A DNA stretch of 64,000 nt from Sipunculus nudus (Eukaryota; Annelida; Sipuncula; Golfingiida; Sipunculidae): positions 56,789,519-56,853,518 of the forward strand of contig CM049306.1 in the NCBI GenBank assembly GCA_026874595.1, in the 5' to 3' direction. Below are positions 1 to 10,980 of this stretch, piece after piece (the stretch's first letter is position 1; each line of letters starts with the position of its first letter). Under the pieces are notes generated by a model that saw only the letters and a list, made by a program, of their open reading frames with translations, did no database searches and was not told the DNA's origin. Both the position numbers and the translations under genes were made by a program.

Positions 1-1690
1 TCAGCTTCTAACTCTGTCAGTTTTTATGCTGGAGGAGTCAATTTTTTTGCATCTTGTAGCCCTTGGTGAGTTCTCGGTGATCCAATCAAAAATCTTGCAA
101 AATCTCGCACCGTTTCTCGTCAAACGAGAGTCTTCGAGATTTCATTAAATATGACCTACAGGTTGCATTTTTTTAACAATGGCTTTGAAATTGATATATT
201 TTGTGTTATTTATAAATATCTCGAAATCAGTTTTTCATTTTTTTGGAAATAGCCACCAGGGGGCGTGGTACCTGAAACACTGTAACATATCATTTTTCTG
301 CAATATTTAAAATAATTTTAAACATTGCACAATTTTTATCGTTGTATCTTAAACTAGGAACATTGGCTTATTCCTCCGCACATGTAGCTTTGTGCTGCCG
401 TTACCATGGTTACCAAATTTGTGGGTTAAACTTGACGATCTGAAAATATGCAGTTTTTGGCTTCTATCTCGGTTAATATTTATGTTTCAAGGGTCTAGTT
501 TTTTGCATAAGGCTGCTTCCCCTTGGTTCTAAGTCATTCAATTGCAAGTCTCGTCAAATTTCGCTCGGTTTATCGTCAAACGAGAAAAAACGAGATTTCA
601 CGGAAATGCTTATAACTCTGCGACTTTTACAGCTACACAGGTCTAGTTTTCGGCATTGCATAACATATGACCAGCTTGACACGCCAGAAAAGAAATCAGG
701 CCAAATCTCGCACCATATCTCGTCAAGCGAGAAAAAAATGAGATATCATGGAAATGCTTATAACTTGGCGACTTTTACAGCTACTCAGGTCTAGTTTTTG
801 GCATTTGGTAACATTTGGCCAACTTGACATAGTAAAACTGCGATACTTGGCGAAATCTCGCACTACATCTGGTCAAATGTGGAAAAACGAGATTTCACAG
901 AAATGCATATAAGTCGGCGACTTTCACGGCTAGACAGGTCTAGTTTTTGGCATTCATTAACATTTGGACGGCTTGACATGACAAACCTGCAAGACTGGCC
1001 AAATCTCGCACCATATCTCGTCAAACGATAAAAAAAGGAGATTTCACAGAAATGCTAATAACTCGGCGACTTTTACAGCTAGACAGATGTAGTTTTCGCC
1101 ATTTCATAACATTTAGAGAGTTTGATATGACAAATCTACAAGACTGGCCAAATCCTGCACCATATCTCGTCAAACGAGAAAAGACGAGAGTACACGGAAA
1201 TGCTTATAACTCGGCGACTTTTACAGCTAGACGGATCTAGTTTTCGCCATTTCGTAACGTTTGGCCGTCTTGACATAATAAAACTGCTCGTCTTGCCAAA
1301 TCACGTACTATATCTCGTCAATCAAGAAAAAAACATGATTTCACGTAAATGCTGATAACACGGCGACTTTTGCAGCTAGACAGGTCTAGTTTCCGGCATT
1401 TTGTAATATTTGACAAACCTGACATGACAAAACTGGAAATCTCGCCAAAGCTCGCACCATTTCCCGTCAAACGAGAAAACACGATATTTCATGCAAATGC
1501 TTATAACTCAGCGGCTTTTATAGCTAGACAGGTCTAGTTTTCGGCATTTCATATTATTTGGCCAGCTTGACATGACAAACCTGAAAACGTCTCACTGCTT
1601 CTTGTCAAACGAGATTAACGGGATTTCATGAAAAAATTTTGAACTTGGTCCCTTTTACACTAGAAAGATATGCAGCTGTTAAAGGTCAGC
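1..1690. repeat. 148-bp satellite array with nested palindromes
   Basis: Tandem units recur every 148-149 bp. The landmark GTCTAG-TTTT-GGCAT sits near 493, 641, 789, 938, 1087, 1235, 1384 and 1532, and one more diverged unit lies at 1-148. Each unit carries a nested inverted repeat: an outer AAATCTCG...CGAGATTT pair enclosing TCTCGTCAAACGAGA. The unit length is not a multiple of three. Three near-identical 62-codon frames (starts 606, 1052, 1349) are simply the same repeat segment read in different copies, so they are not genes. Positions about 150-430 are a non-repetitive interruption, and the unit fades after about 1640. Confidence 0.9.
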
Positions 1691-2093
1691 ATGCATAAAT
1701 AAACATATTATCCGTTTCTGCTGCCCCCACAATGTTGCTCATTTATATGACTGTTTCTACATGCACTCTCTGTTTATCTGTCTGTATCATTTCCATTTCC
1801 GGCAAGCGCGTGACCTCTGGTCATCTTGTTTTTATCTTAATTAGTTCATATCCTCTAGTGAACCTGCAAGTATACGCAAGTAAAATGTAAAAAGGTGTTT
1901 TTCCTTGAAATGTAACAAATTTTGATTTTAAAGTTTGACATTTGAGACAAGTAGTCCGAGCCGTCCAACACTGCTTAAATGGAAGATGCTAATTTTGAGT
2001 ATAAACGACCACTGGCGCGGAAGGGTGAAATCGAACAGGTTGGTGTATGCGAAATATGAACTACTGTTTATTACGGCTTAATGACAATTTCCA
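1691..2093. other. Unique AT-rich spacer
   Basis: This stretch follows the satellite. I see no open frame, no splice-site pairs and no repeat shared with the rest of the window. Confidence 0.6.
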
Positions 2094-2272
2094 TGGGCGG
2101 ATCCAGAGTTTTGAAAAGGGTGTCAAACCCAGGAAAATCAATGAAACTATCCTGAGAAAGCGTACTCAGACTCGGAAAGTTGAGGGTGCCCGCCTAAAAC
2201 TCCTAACAAAAAGGTTTAGGCGGCTGAAGAGTGGAGGGCAAGACACTCTGGACACCCTGGATTCCCCCTTAA
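2094..2272. mobile_element. MITE-like element with GGCGGATCCAG terminus
   Basis: The left end reads GGGCGGATCCAGAG. The right end reads CTGGATTCCCCC, whose reverse complement is GGGGGAATCCAG, an imperfect inverted terminus. The same GGCGGATCCA end recurs near 20644, 24225 and 38997. There is no coding capacity beyond a chance 86-codon frame. The right third of the element (from 2215) lies inside the 878-bp duplication, so the duplication breakpoint cut this element. Confidence 0.5.
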
Positions 2273-3092
2273 ATAAATCAGTTTTATACACCAAAACAAA
2301 AGAATAAGCAAAGTCATATTTCCTAAAGTGCTTTTAGAAGGACTTGAAAATTTTAGCATTCTGACATATTTATTTTTCATATTATTTATGCACTTGATAA
2401 TATTGTTAATTGACATAAGCTCCAATGCTCGGTGATTCTATATATCATTCAGCGCCGTGCGCTAAGCCTCAATAAGTAATCCTTGAGTAAATTACCAAAT
2501 TTTATTTTTAACATATTCATAATACAGTGATCTGAAAACAAACTAAGGAAAATTACTTTACAGACCCTGACTATTCGTTTTGAGTCTACTGATAATGTAA
2601 ATATACACAAATAAATGTATACATATTTTAAAACTGCATGCCTTGTGCCGGCATTGAATGGAATGCCCGCAAACATTTTCAGAAACTACTTCCGGAATTT
2701 TTTTTTATTATGTAAATTATTTCGTGTCTTTGTTTGCTGGGATTGTCATGCGGAGCTCTAGTGTAATAAAATTAATATTTTATCTTACAGAGCCTATAAG
2801 TATGAATTAATTAAAAAAAAAAACACGCCACAACAGGGGGATATAAGAGAATACAGTTTTAAAATAAACAACAAAACTACTGATCTAAAAATTATTAAAT
2901 TGTATAATATGTTTTATTAATATCATACAATGAAGATAACGTTATCAATTTACAGGTCAGAAAATATTCTTTTTCGAAAGCCATAGTGTATTCTGCATGT
3001 GTGTATCTAAGTGTACTAAAAACAACAGCCACAGCTGATAAACGTGGTCCCTTATCCACGAACCTTTACGAGGTACACAGTATTTTAGCAGC
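2215..3092. repeat. 878-bp tandem duplication, copy 1
   Basis: This copy is almost identical to 3093-3968; I noticed only a few substitutions and short indels over the whole length. It starts inside the MITE-like element, at TTTAGGCGGCTGAAG. Minus-strand frames of 69 and 75 codons are duplicated with it, but they have no recognisable domain and read as chance frames. Confidence 0.9.
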
Positions 3093-3968
3093 TTTAGGCG
3101 GCTGAAGAGTGGAGGGCAAGACACTCTGGACACCCTGGATTCCCCCTTAAATAAATCAGTTTTATACACCAAAACAAAAGAATAAGCAAAGTCATATTTC
3201 CTAAAGTGCTTTTAGAAGGACTTGAAAATTTTAGCATTCTGACATATTTATTTTTCATATTATTTATGCACTTGATAATATTGTTAATTGACATAAGCTC
3301 CAATGCTCGGTGATTCTATATATCATTCAGCGCCGTGCGCTAAGCCTCAATAAGTAATCCTTGAGTAAATTACCAAATTTTATTTTTAACATATTCATAA
3401 TACAGTGATCTGAAAACAAACTAAGGAAAATTACTTTACAGATCCTGACTATTCGTTTTGAGTCTACTGATAATGTAAATATACACAAATAAATGTATAC
3501 ATATTTTAAAACTGCATGCCTTGTGCCGGCATTGAATGGAATGCCCGCAAACATTTTCAGAAACTACTTCCGGAATTTTTTTTTATTATGTAAATTATTT
3601 CGTGTCTTTGTTTGCTGGGATTGTCATGCGGAGCTCTAGTGTAATAAAATTAATATTTTATCTTACAGAGCCTATAAGTATGAATTAATTAAAAAAAAAA
3701 CACGCCACAACAGGGGGATATAAGAGACTACAGTTTTAAAATAAACAACAAAACTACTGATCTAAAAATTATAAAATTGTATAATATGTTTATTAATATC
3801 ATACAATGAAGATAACGTTATCAATTTACAGGTCAGAAAATATTCTTTTTCGAAAGCCATAGTGTATTCTGCATGTGTGTATCTAAGTGTACTAAAAACA
3901 ACAGCCACAGCTGATAAACGTGGTCCCTTATCCACGAACCTTTACGAGGTACACAGTATTTTAGCAGC
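3093..3968. repeat. 878-bp tandem duplication, copy 2
   Basis: Direct, head-to-tail copy of 2215-3092 with two net deleted bases. Differences include a C/T change near 3443, a shorter poly-A near 3690-3700 and one missing T near 3790. The near identity points to a recent event, or to an assembly duplication. It rejoins unique sequence at GCAGCTCTAATAGC. Confidence 0.9.
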
Positions 3969-5330
3969 TCTAATAGCACGTGATGGACTGGCTCAGAGGG
4001 CCCAGGGTTTTGTTGGAGGGTACGAGTCTAAGCAGAATCAACAGTGGCAGTGTTAATGACGTCATTCATTTTGGGCAGCAGTGTTTACGGTACCGGTACT
4101 CCCTTTAATAAATACCTTTAAGTGGGCCACCCATGCTGAATACATGCCTTGGGAAAACTGTGTAAATAAACGAAACTTTGTGGAAACTGACTTACAAGAA
4201 AAAATAAAGGAGCTGATAAAAAATTCAGGCATCATTTTGAGATAAACCTATCAGATTGCCGCACACGATTGGCAGTGTATGTTCCAATCCTAACGCGCAT
4301 AGAGAATACTATAGTCTGTTCCACAGAAGGGCGTCCATTGAAATTTAGCAAAATTTTCATAAACTGGCAGATTAAATCCAGATGGCATGCTGCAATGAAG
4401 GAATTGGATATTGGCAATCTTGCAAAATATTAAAGTAATGCAATTAAATCAATATCTGAGTGAACAGACTATTTGATACAACACCTCTATCCCATTCATG
4501 AAGGTCAAGGTCACATGCTCAAACAACAACACTTGAAAGCTTCTGACAGGCTAACAATTGGTCATTAATATTTAAAAAATTGCAGAAGTCTGCAACCAAT
4601 GACAGACGCCATGACACTTGGCCACAAGATTCAGAAGAACCAGCGAGTTGCAAAATGTAAAATAAAATGTTGGTTTTTGTTATGAAGTTTACATCTAGTA
4701 ATAAGCCTTTGGTCCCTGATCAGTTTTAAGGTAGAACTGTGTGATAATTTCTGAGTTTCAGAGAATAATTGCCAAATTTCAATGGACAACCTACTGTGGA
4801 ACAAACTATAGAGAGGCGGCATGGTTTTGCTCGATACTGTAGTATTCAGCCGAAAATACATTAAACCGCTTCGGTGGATTTCTCATTCATGTATTATTAT
4901 TTTGGGATAATTATATATAAAAATAACTTTTAAAATGGATCTTAATGGTCAATTTAGCGGCATCCTTGTTTAAAAATTGTAACAAGGGCCCAAGGACCCA
5001 ATGCCCACCTTTTAACATTTGTATTGGCAAAAACAGAAAAAAAATCGTTCATGTCATTTTCAGTAATTAGAAGGGAACTGTACACTGGTCCTTGAACACT
5101 TTTATTAGAATAATCCATAAAACCTTTTATTTGTATGAAGTACACTCAGAATGGAACATCGAAAGGTAAAGGTCACTCACACCAAGGTACTGAGCAAATT
5201 AATTAATGGCTCTGATGCTTATAGAAAAATATAAGGGCAATATTTCAAAGATGTTCTTAAATTCAATGACACACATCCTCTCATGGCAACCTAATCTGAA
5301 TGAAATGCACTTTTAAAATGGTGCTTGAGA
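3969..5330. other. Gene-free stretch holding a fold-back repeat
   Basis: I see no gene. The only structure is an inverted pair of arms listed separately (about 4300-4365 and 4755-4825). The short minus-strand frames here have no recognisable content. Confidence 0.5.
4300..4825. repeat. Inverted (fold-back) repeat, arms of about 50-60 bp
   Basis: The left arm (about 4308-4360) contains CTGTTCCACAG followed by GTCCATTGAAATTT. The right arm (about 4765-4812) contains the reverse complement of TTGTTCCACAG followed by GTCCATTGAAATTT. Identity by eye is about 80 percent, with roughly 400 bp between the arms. This could be a degraded inverted-repeat transposon. Confidence 0.55.
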
Positions 5331-6178
5331 TATTGTGAATTTAATTGCTGCCATATTTGATTGCAAAGGGACCTGAAATGTGATAGCCTACAGCCTGTGA
5401 CATGAACAAGGATCAACTGTTGACCCGAGGGTCTCGAAGCTCTACTGAATTTGTCTATAATGATATGTTTATGAGTTTTTTTTTTTTCAAAATGTGGGTC
5501 TTGTTATCAGTTTGAAGCCAACCTGTCTATCCTAACAAGAGTTATCAACCATACATTAATTTGTGAATGGATTGGCCCTGTGACCTTGACTTTTTACCGA
5601 GTGACTCCAAAATCAAAAGCAAACTTTCCCTATTGCTAGGTGCATCACATGTGGTAGACGAAAGGTTTATGATGAAAAGTTTAGCTTAAAATGTATCCAC
5701 AATCTTTCTTATGTAATGGGTCATGTGACCTTCACCTTTGATGTCTTGACCTCGGAATCAACAGAGTTCTTATTTTAGTAGTTGGCCATATGTAAGTTAA
5801 GTCTGAAACCCATATTTCAACCCAAACTGGTGTTAGCATCTTAAAAATTATATGTGGACGGATGGCCCCCGTGACCTGGATCTTTGACCTTGTGACCCAA
5901 AAATCAATCAGGTTCTCTCTCTATTGGCAGATCAGCTATATATGCAAGATGGAAGGTTTGGGATGAAAATGCATGAACGATTCTTTCAAAATAAGTGGAT
6001 CCTTTGACCCCTTGCGTTAGAGGTGGGCCATATATAAGTCAAGTTTGAAATCCGTATGTCAATCAACACTGTAGTTGTCATCAGGAAACAATTTTTACGG
6101 ATATACAGAAAGACGAACAGACGGACAGGGTGATTAATACTTGACAACCGCTTATTTATGCAGGGCCCTTATTAACAA
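5330..6178 (+). mobile_element. Mollusc-type dispersed repeat with GTGACCTTGACC units
   Basis: Three tandem units of about 145 bp start with GTGACCTTGACTTTTT (5578), GTGACCTTCACCTTTG (about 5727) and GTGACCTGGATCTTTG (about 5870). Each continues into a related stretch with AAAATCAA. The 3' end reads GACGGACAGGGTGATT, then CCGCTT and a degraded hairpin, then GGGCCC. The same 3' end recurs at 35735-35872 with an intact hairpin. I recall this repeat style from bivalve genomes. It has no coding capacity. Confidence 0.6.
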
Positions 6179-7305
6179 ACACGGTTTCTGAACACAGATG
6201 AAACCACAGATGCGAATCTAATAGTATCAATTAGTTTGGAAGTCTAAAAATAAAGAAAAAATGCATCAACAATAGAAAAAAATACAGGTGGCGCCACCAG
6301 TCTGAAGAAACTGAAGAAACCAATCATAATCAATACCCACACTGGGTTTCAAGACTCTAGATTTAACCTCAGCCGAGAAACTGAACTGACAATACTGCTG
6401 TCATTTGATGGTCTAAAAAAAGAAAAAGAATCGTAAAAACTGGCGCCACCAGTTTTCGAGAACTGACATAACTAGTCATGGTACATATTAATGGCAAGAT
6501 TCATGGCAAACCATGCATTAATTATCAAGATACTGGAGGTTTTGTATCATATTTTTAATCATTCGGGCGGGGGGGGGGGGGGGGGGGGAGAGAAAACTTA
6601 CGAGCCCGATAGCTCCGAGGATATAGGTCGCAGTGACCTATTTTTCAGGTTTTCAAGCAGATTTTTTATTTACCTACCTGGATATTCAGTTCTAGGGTTA
6701 GCGGTAACGATTTGTGCCTTGCTGAAGGACGGCCGGACGGCTAGACGGCCGGACGGACGATTTTTCAGTTGACTTTTAGTCAGCTGAGCTAATAAAATGA
6801 TTCTCACGGCAACTGCTCCTACAGCTATTGAGATAATAAATGAAAAAAAAAAAAGAATTAAAAAATGCTGCATTTCTAAGGGGTCTTAATTGTGAGGGAC
6901 ATCCTCTCATAGGCAAAAAAAAATAATAATAATCACTTAAACGGTTCGTGAGTTCATGGTGTTAAAGGAATTAAGAAAATTAATAATACTCATTATCTTG
7001 AACTATTTATTTACAGTTGGAGTTTTGATTAATATTGTTCTGCAACCTTTGACCTCCTGAGCCCACCATCAAATGCGTGTTTCCTCGACTTTGAGCTTGA
7101 ACTGAAAATTCTTTAAAAAAATCTTAAATGGTCGTTGATATAAAGGTGAAGTTTGATTCGATTAACCATTCCAAACAAGAATTTATCATCTGATAACTAA
7201 ATTCAGAATAATTTTCACTTTTAACAATGCTGTTTTCCTCACAGCGATGGGTCAGATATATGGTGAGTGAAGTATGAATCCTATTATCAAAGCTCAGGCA
7301 TGCAG

Positions 7306-7307
<2 letters not shown>
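6179..7307. other. AT-rich intergenic DNA with a poly-G tract and a GGCCGGACGG motif
   Basis: Contains a 20-base G run (6569-6588) and a small GC-rich patch at 6728-6760 in which CGGACGGCTAGACGGCCGGACGG forms an imperfect palindrome, followed by CAGTTGACTTTTAGTCAGCTGAGC. This is probably the end of another dispersed repeat. There is no gene. Confidence 0.5.
6569..6588. repeat. Poly-G tract (20)
   Basis: Uninterrupted G run in an otherwise AT-rich stretch. Confidence 0.95.

Positions 7308-7367
<60 letters not shown>
7308..7367. repeat. (TA)n microsatellite
   Basis: About 26 uninterrupted TA units, then imperfect TA-rich sequence. Confidence 0.95.
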
Positions 7368-8756
7368 GGTATATATAGGTTGTACAAGAGTGACACACAT
7401 GAAAATGCACAAAAAATACCTCTCAGTGTAGTTAGCTGGACAAGATTCAATTACTGTATATAAGAAAGAAGAATAACAAAAAATATAATATAACCTGACG
7501 TCTTATAATCAGTGCCTCCTTTGTGAAAAAGTTTACCAAAACCACATCCCTTGATGTCGTCCGGCTGCAGCGTGGGAATGTTTACAAAAAGTGGGCGGTG
7601 CAAGTATGTCTCATCATTCATATATAATTATAATGTTCAGACAGACCCCACGCAGATCTCTGAATGTTCATGTTTTCATGAGTCATTTGAATAAAGCTGA
7701 CTTGTCGTCAAAACCTTTCTTCTAACTGTAGTAGGTATTATGTCCTAAACCAGGCCCAACTGGATTTTAACTTATGATCTTGCCAAGTCCAAGCTGTATA
7801 TATTTTCTTCTATAAAGCTCAAGTTACACGCTTATTCAATTAGTTATAGAATTAATCGGTAATTGGCAACCATGTATCTTAACCAGGATATTAGTGAGCT
7901 TGTCACATCAAAAGGTGGCCATCGGTTCTTTAGTAATTATTATGAAATGCTTTTATATTTGTGTTCTACCCAAAGCTATTAAATTATACTTAATGACTTT
8001 CTGGACGCCTGTTCATGAAGTAACTGAGTGGAATCGTCTTTTAGCCGTTGACGTATTTTATAATATTTATGGTACCGACACCCGGTACACTGCACCCAGT
8101 ACAGTTACTGCGTCAGTGTATTTCTAAATGTTCAGTGTCTCAGATCCTTTCAATGAGAGGTAATTATGCAATATTAACACACACACACACACACAAAATC
8201 TAAAGAGTTAAATGAAAACCCCTAGGTAGAGTGCTTAACATAATACCACAGAAGTGGAAGTCAATGCTATAAGGATAAATGATGTGCTCAATGTTTGCTT
8301 ACATACTTAGTGGCAAATATTGTGTCTCTCTGGTGTAATTTCTAGACTTTGGTCTCAGTTTGTTTTATAGCCAGCCGATAAAAGAAATGACAACGGAAGC
8401 TTTAATTATTCAATTAGTCTTATGTTTGATATCGGTATGACTTGAATTGGTTAACAGAATTACAGGGATTGGTACGGAGAGGCAGGGCCGGTGTCAGATT
8501 TGTTTGTGGCCTTTACGTAATGACAACTATTAGCAACGCCCGTCAACACCAAGATTTGTTTTATATAACTGTCAAACGAAGACAGTATGTAGCAGTATGT
8601 CATGTTGGTTTTCGATATAAATTGGACTAAATATTATCGTGAAGTACCATATCTTGTGTTAAATGTACATTTAAAGTGAACAAAAAATGCGGTAACATTG
8701 ATAAATGGTCTGTCGCAGTAATAGAACTTTCATCGCAGTAATAGAGCTATCATATA
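7368..8756. other. Gene-free intergenic stretch
   Basis: I see no gene or shared repeat apart from a short (AC)n run at 8177-8195 and a small direct repeat of CGCAGTAATAGA at about 8715-8747. Frames of 60-77 codons look random. Confidence 0.5.
8177..8195. repeat. (AC)n microsatellite
   Basis: Nine to ten AC units. Confidence 0.9.
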
Positions 8757-8975
8757 TAGTAGAAGCTCGATAATCCGAATAGATTGGGGGACATAAATTT
8801 TGTTCGGATATTTGAGGTTACGGATATGCGAAGTATACCATTATTTTCAATACGTATACTTAGCTGGTTATTACTACAGGAAATTCGTAATTCTACATTT
8901 CGGTTTATAAGGGAAATTCGTTTTCTTCAATAAAATTTCGGAAAAGGAGATACGGAAATTCAAGGTTTTACTGTA
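8757..8975. mobile_element. Pogo/Tigger-like MITE
   Basis: The right end read backwards is TACAGTAAAACCTTGAATTT, the classic CAGTAAAACCT terminus of pogo/Tigger-type elements. The left end TAGTAGAAGCTCGATAATCC is a diverged partner. TA lies at both borders, as expected for TA target-site duplication. It is about 219 bp long with no coding sequence, so it would be non-autonomous. Confidence 0.55.
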
Positions 8976-9359
8976 TCTGTATAGAGTAGCCCCCGCTGTT
9001 GAGCAGACGTGAGTGAATTCTCATTATATATAAGAAAAAATAGGTTATATTGCTGATGGATTATTAAGTGACATGTTTATATCATTAACATGTCGTTTAT
9101 TTTCTGTGTGTACGCAAAGAACAGGTGTAGATAGGAAATTTGTTTTCATTAGATTTCAGCGGGGGGTGTTGGTTTCTTGTAGCGGAAAAACGGATACTTC
9201 CGCCGCCTTGTATTTATGTTTTAATTGAAACCAGGCAGAGGAAAAATCATTCAGTATCAAATACCTCCAGGTATATTTAGAAATTTTAGTGTTGACATAG
9301 GTGGCGAGTGTACATCGACCGAAATGTGATCAATGATTTTTGTAAACCTGTCACTATAA

Positions 9360-9363
<4 letters not shown>

Positions 9364-9414
<51 letters not shown>
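9364..9414. repeat. (TA)n microsatellite
   Basis: About 25 perfect TA units. Confidence 0.95.
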
Positions 9415-9415
<1 letters not shown>

Positions 9416-9907
9416 TCCCTAAACAGGTTTATTCTAGTCTAACCTGATATGGAATGTACATCAGACCTTCACACATGCATGTTACACATGTACATTACAC
9501 ACAGACACATTTTATGCATTGCATTTTCTAATTTTTTCACCATGAGTTCAGTCTGTTTCTTGTTATCAAACCCACAAAGGATGACAGTGAAGGAGACACT
9601 TTTATTATCGCTATACATACAGAATGCTGATACATATAACGTTGCGGAAACTGTATAGCTTTAAGGGCAGAAGTGTCCCCTTTTTATACATTCGCCAGAA
9701 GGTATTATGTATTTTTTATCGTCATTGCCTATAATTGTTTGATTGGCTGGCTGGTTTTTTTTGTCTGTTTGCAACTTTAGTCAAACATTTTAACGGATTT
9801 AAATGCCTATAAAAAATTATTTAAAGTTTGGAGGTTATTTCTGGTCGTCACATTATTATTTTATTCAAATGATGGTTTACCCTTTTAATATACTGAAACT
9901 ATGCCGA
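9415..9907. other. Gene-free stretch
   Basis: I see nothing beyond a chance 69-codon frame and AT-rich sequence. Confidence 0.5.
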
Positions 9908-10400
9908 CCGATACCGAGACGTCTATGATGGGAGGTATGGTACACCCCCGGTCCGTCCGTTAACTTTTAGTGTCCCAGCGATAACATACCGGGGCTTTGA
10001 TGGATTTTCACTAAACTCACCATAACTACTTACCAATAGATTACCTAAACCGATATGGGTCATATTTAATAAGGTCAGAGGTCACCAGGCTACTTTGTGT
10101 TGTCGCCATGATAATTTACGCGGAATAAGATGAATTTTTATAAAACTCAACAGAAATATAAACCAATATAGTATCATGCCTAAGTTCGATTTCCAGCAAA
10201 ATCCATAAAATATATAATTAAAGGGTCAGAGGTCACCAGACTTTGGTGGCGCCAAAGTGAATTACCAAAAATCTTATAGATTTTAATGACACTCATTATA
10301 AATATTCACCAATACCTGAATAACTTTCTCAGCAAAATTTCGCACATATTCAATGTGGTCAGAGGTCCCCAGATACACGACGGACGTATTATGCATCATT
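9908..10400. repeat. Dispersed repeat with three GGTCAGAGGTC units
   Basis: The motif GGTCAGAGGTCACCAG recurs near 10073, 10205-10225 and (as GGTCAGAGGTCCCCAG) near 10357, so the unit is about 135-150 bp. Each unit also carries ACTCA(C/A)-type sequence followed by ACCAATA. The edge CGGTCCGTCCG near 9950 and CGACGGACG near 10378 are typical low-complexity ends of mollusc repeats. Confidence 0.55.
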
Positions 10401-10866
10401 TGCGGTGCTCTTAATTGTTTGTAAAGCCACATCAACGTTTGATCATCATCCTTGTGGATGTATTTTTGTGGTCTTTGACTTTTCTTGTAATATAAGCGGT
10501 GTTTGTGCGGATGTACGGTTCATTTAACTGGCAATCTGGTGTGATTAATTACCAAGTCGCATCCAAAGTAATTTTTTTAATGTTACTGCTCCACGCTCCA
10601 GTGCCTGCATGTTAGAATACCTTGCCATTAAGGGGGTAGACGAATCCTGTATGAACTGAAACGTGATTACACTGACAACTGTCTGTCCATAATGAGCATG
10701 CAGTTGTTGCCTGTGCTATATATAGATAATATATATTAGGTATAATTACTCAGGTAGAATCGGGTCATGACTTGTACACTTGTTTTTTCATATGTATAAA
10801 GTACCTAGAGAACACTCATAGAGCGCATACACGTGCGAACGTGCAAAAAAAGGGAGACCCGCTAAC
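10401..10866. other. Gene-free stretch
   Basis: No gene or recognisable repeat seen. Confidence 0.5.
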
Positions 10867-10980
10867 ATCAATTATCGGAGGTTCGACGATTGACAATCGA
10901 TAATTTTAGGGTTAGCTATCCGAAGAAACTTTAATCCCTTTTATCTTCTCCGGATTATCCGGTGATCGATAATTGATCAA
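10867..10980. mobile_element. Short MITE with ATCAATTATCG termini
   Basis: The left end ATCAATTATCGGAGG and the right end CGATAATTGAT are inverted over 11 bp. The inside carries further GATCGATAAT-type inverted copies. The length is about 114 bp with no coding capacity. Confidence 0.5.

Noticed and set aside
606-1537. Three similar 62-codon frames that look like a small protein family
   Set aside because: They are the same segment of the 148-bp satellite in successive copies and lie in different frames relative to each other.
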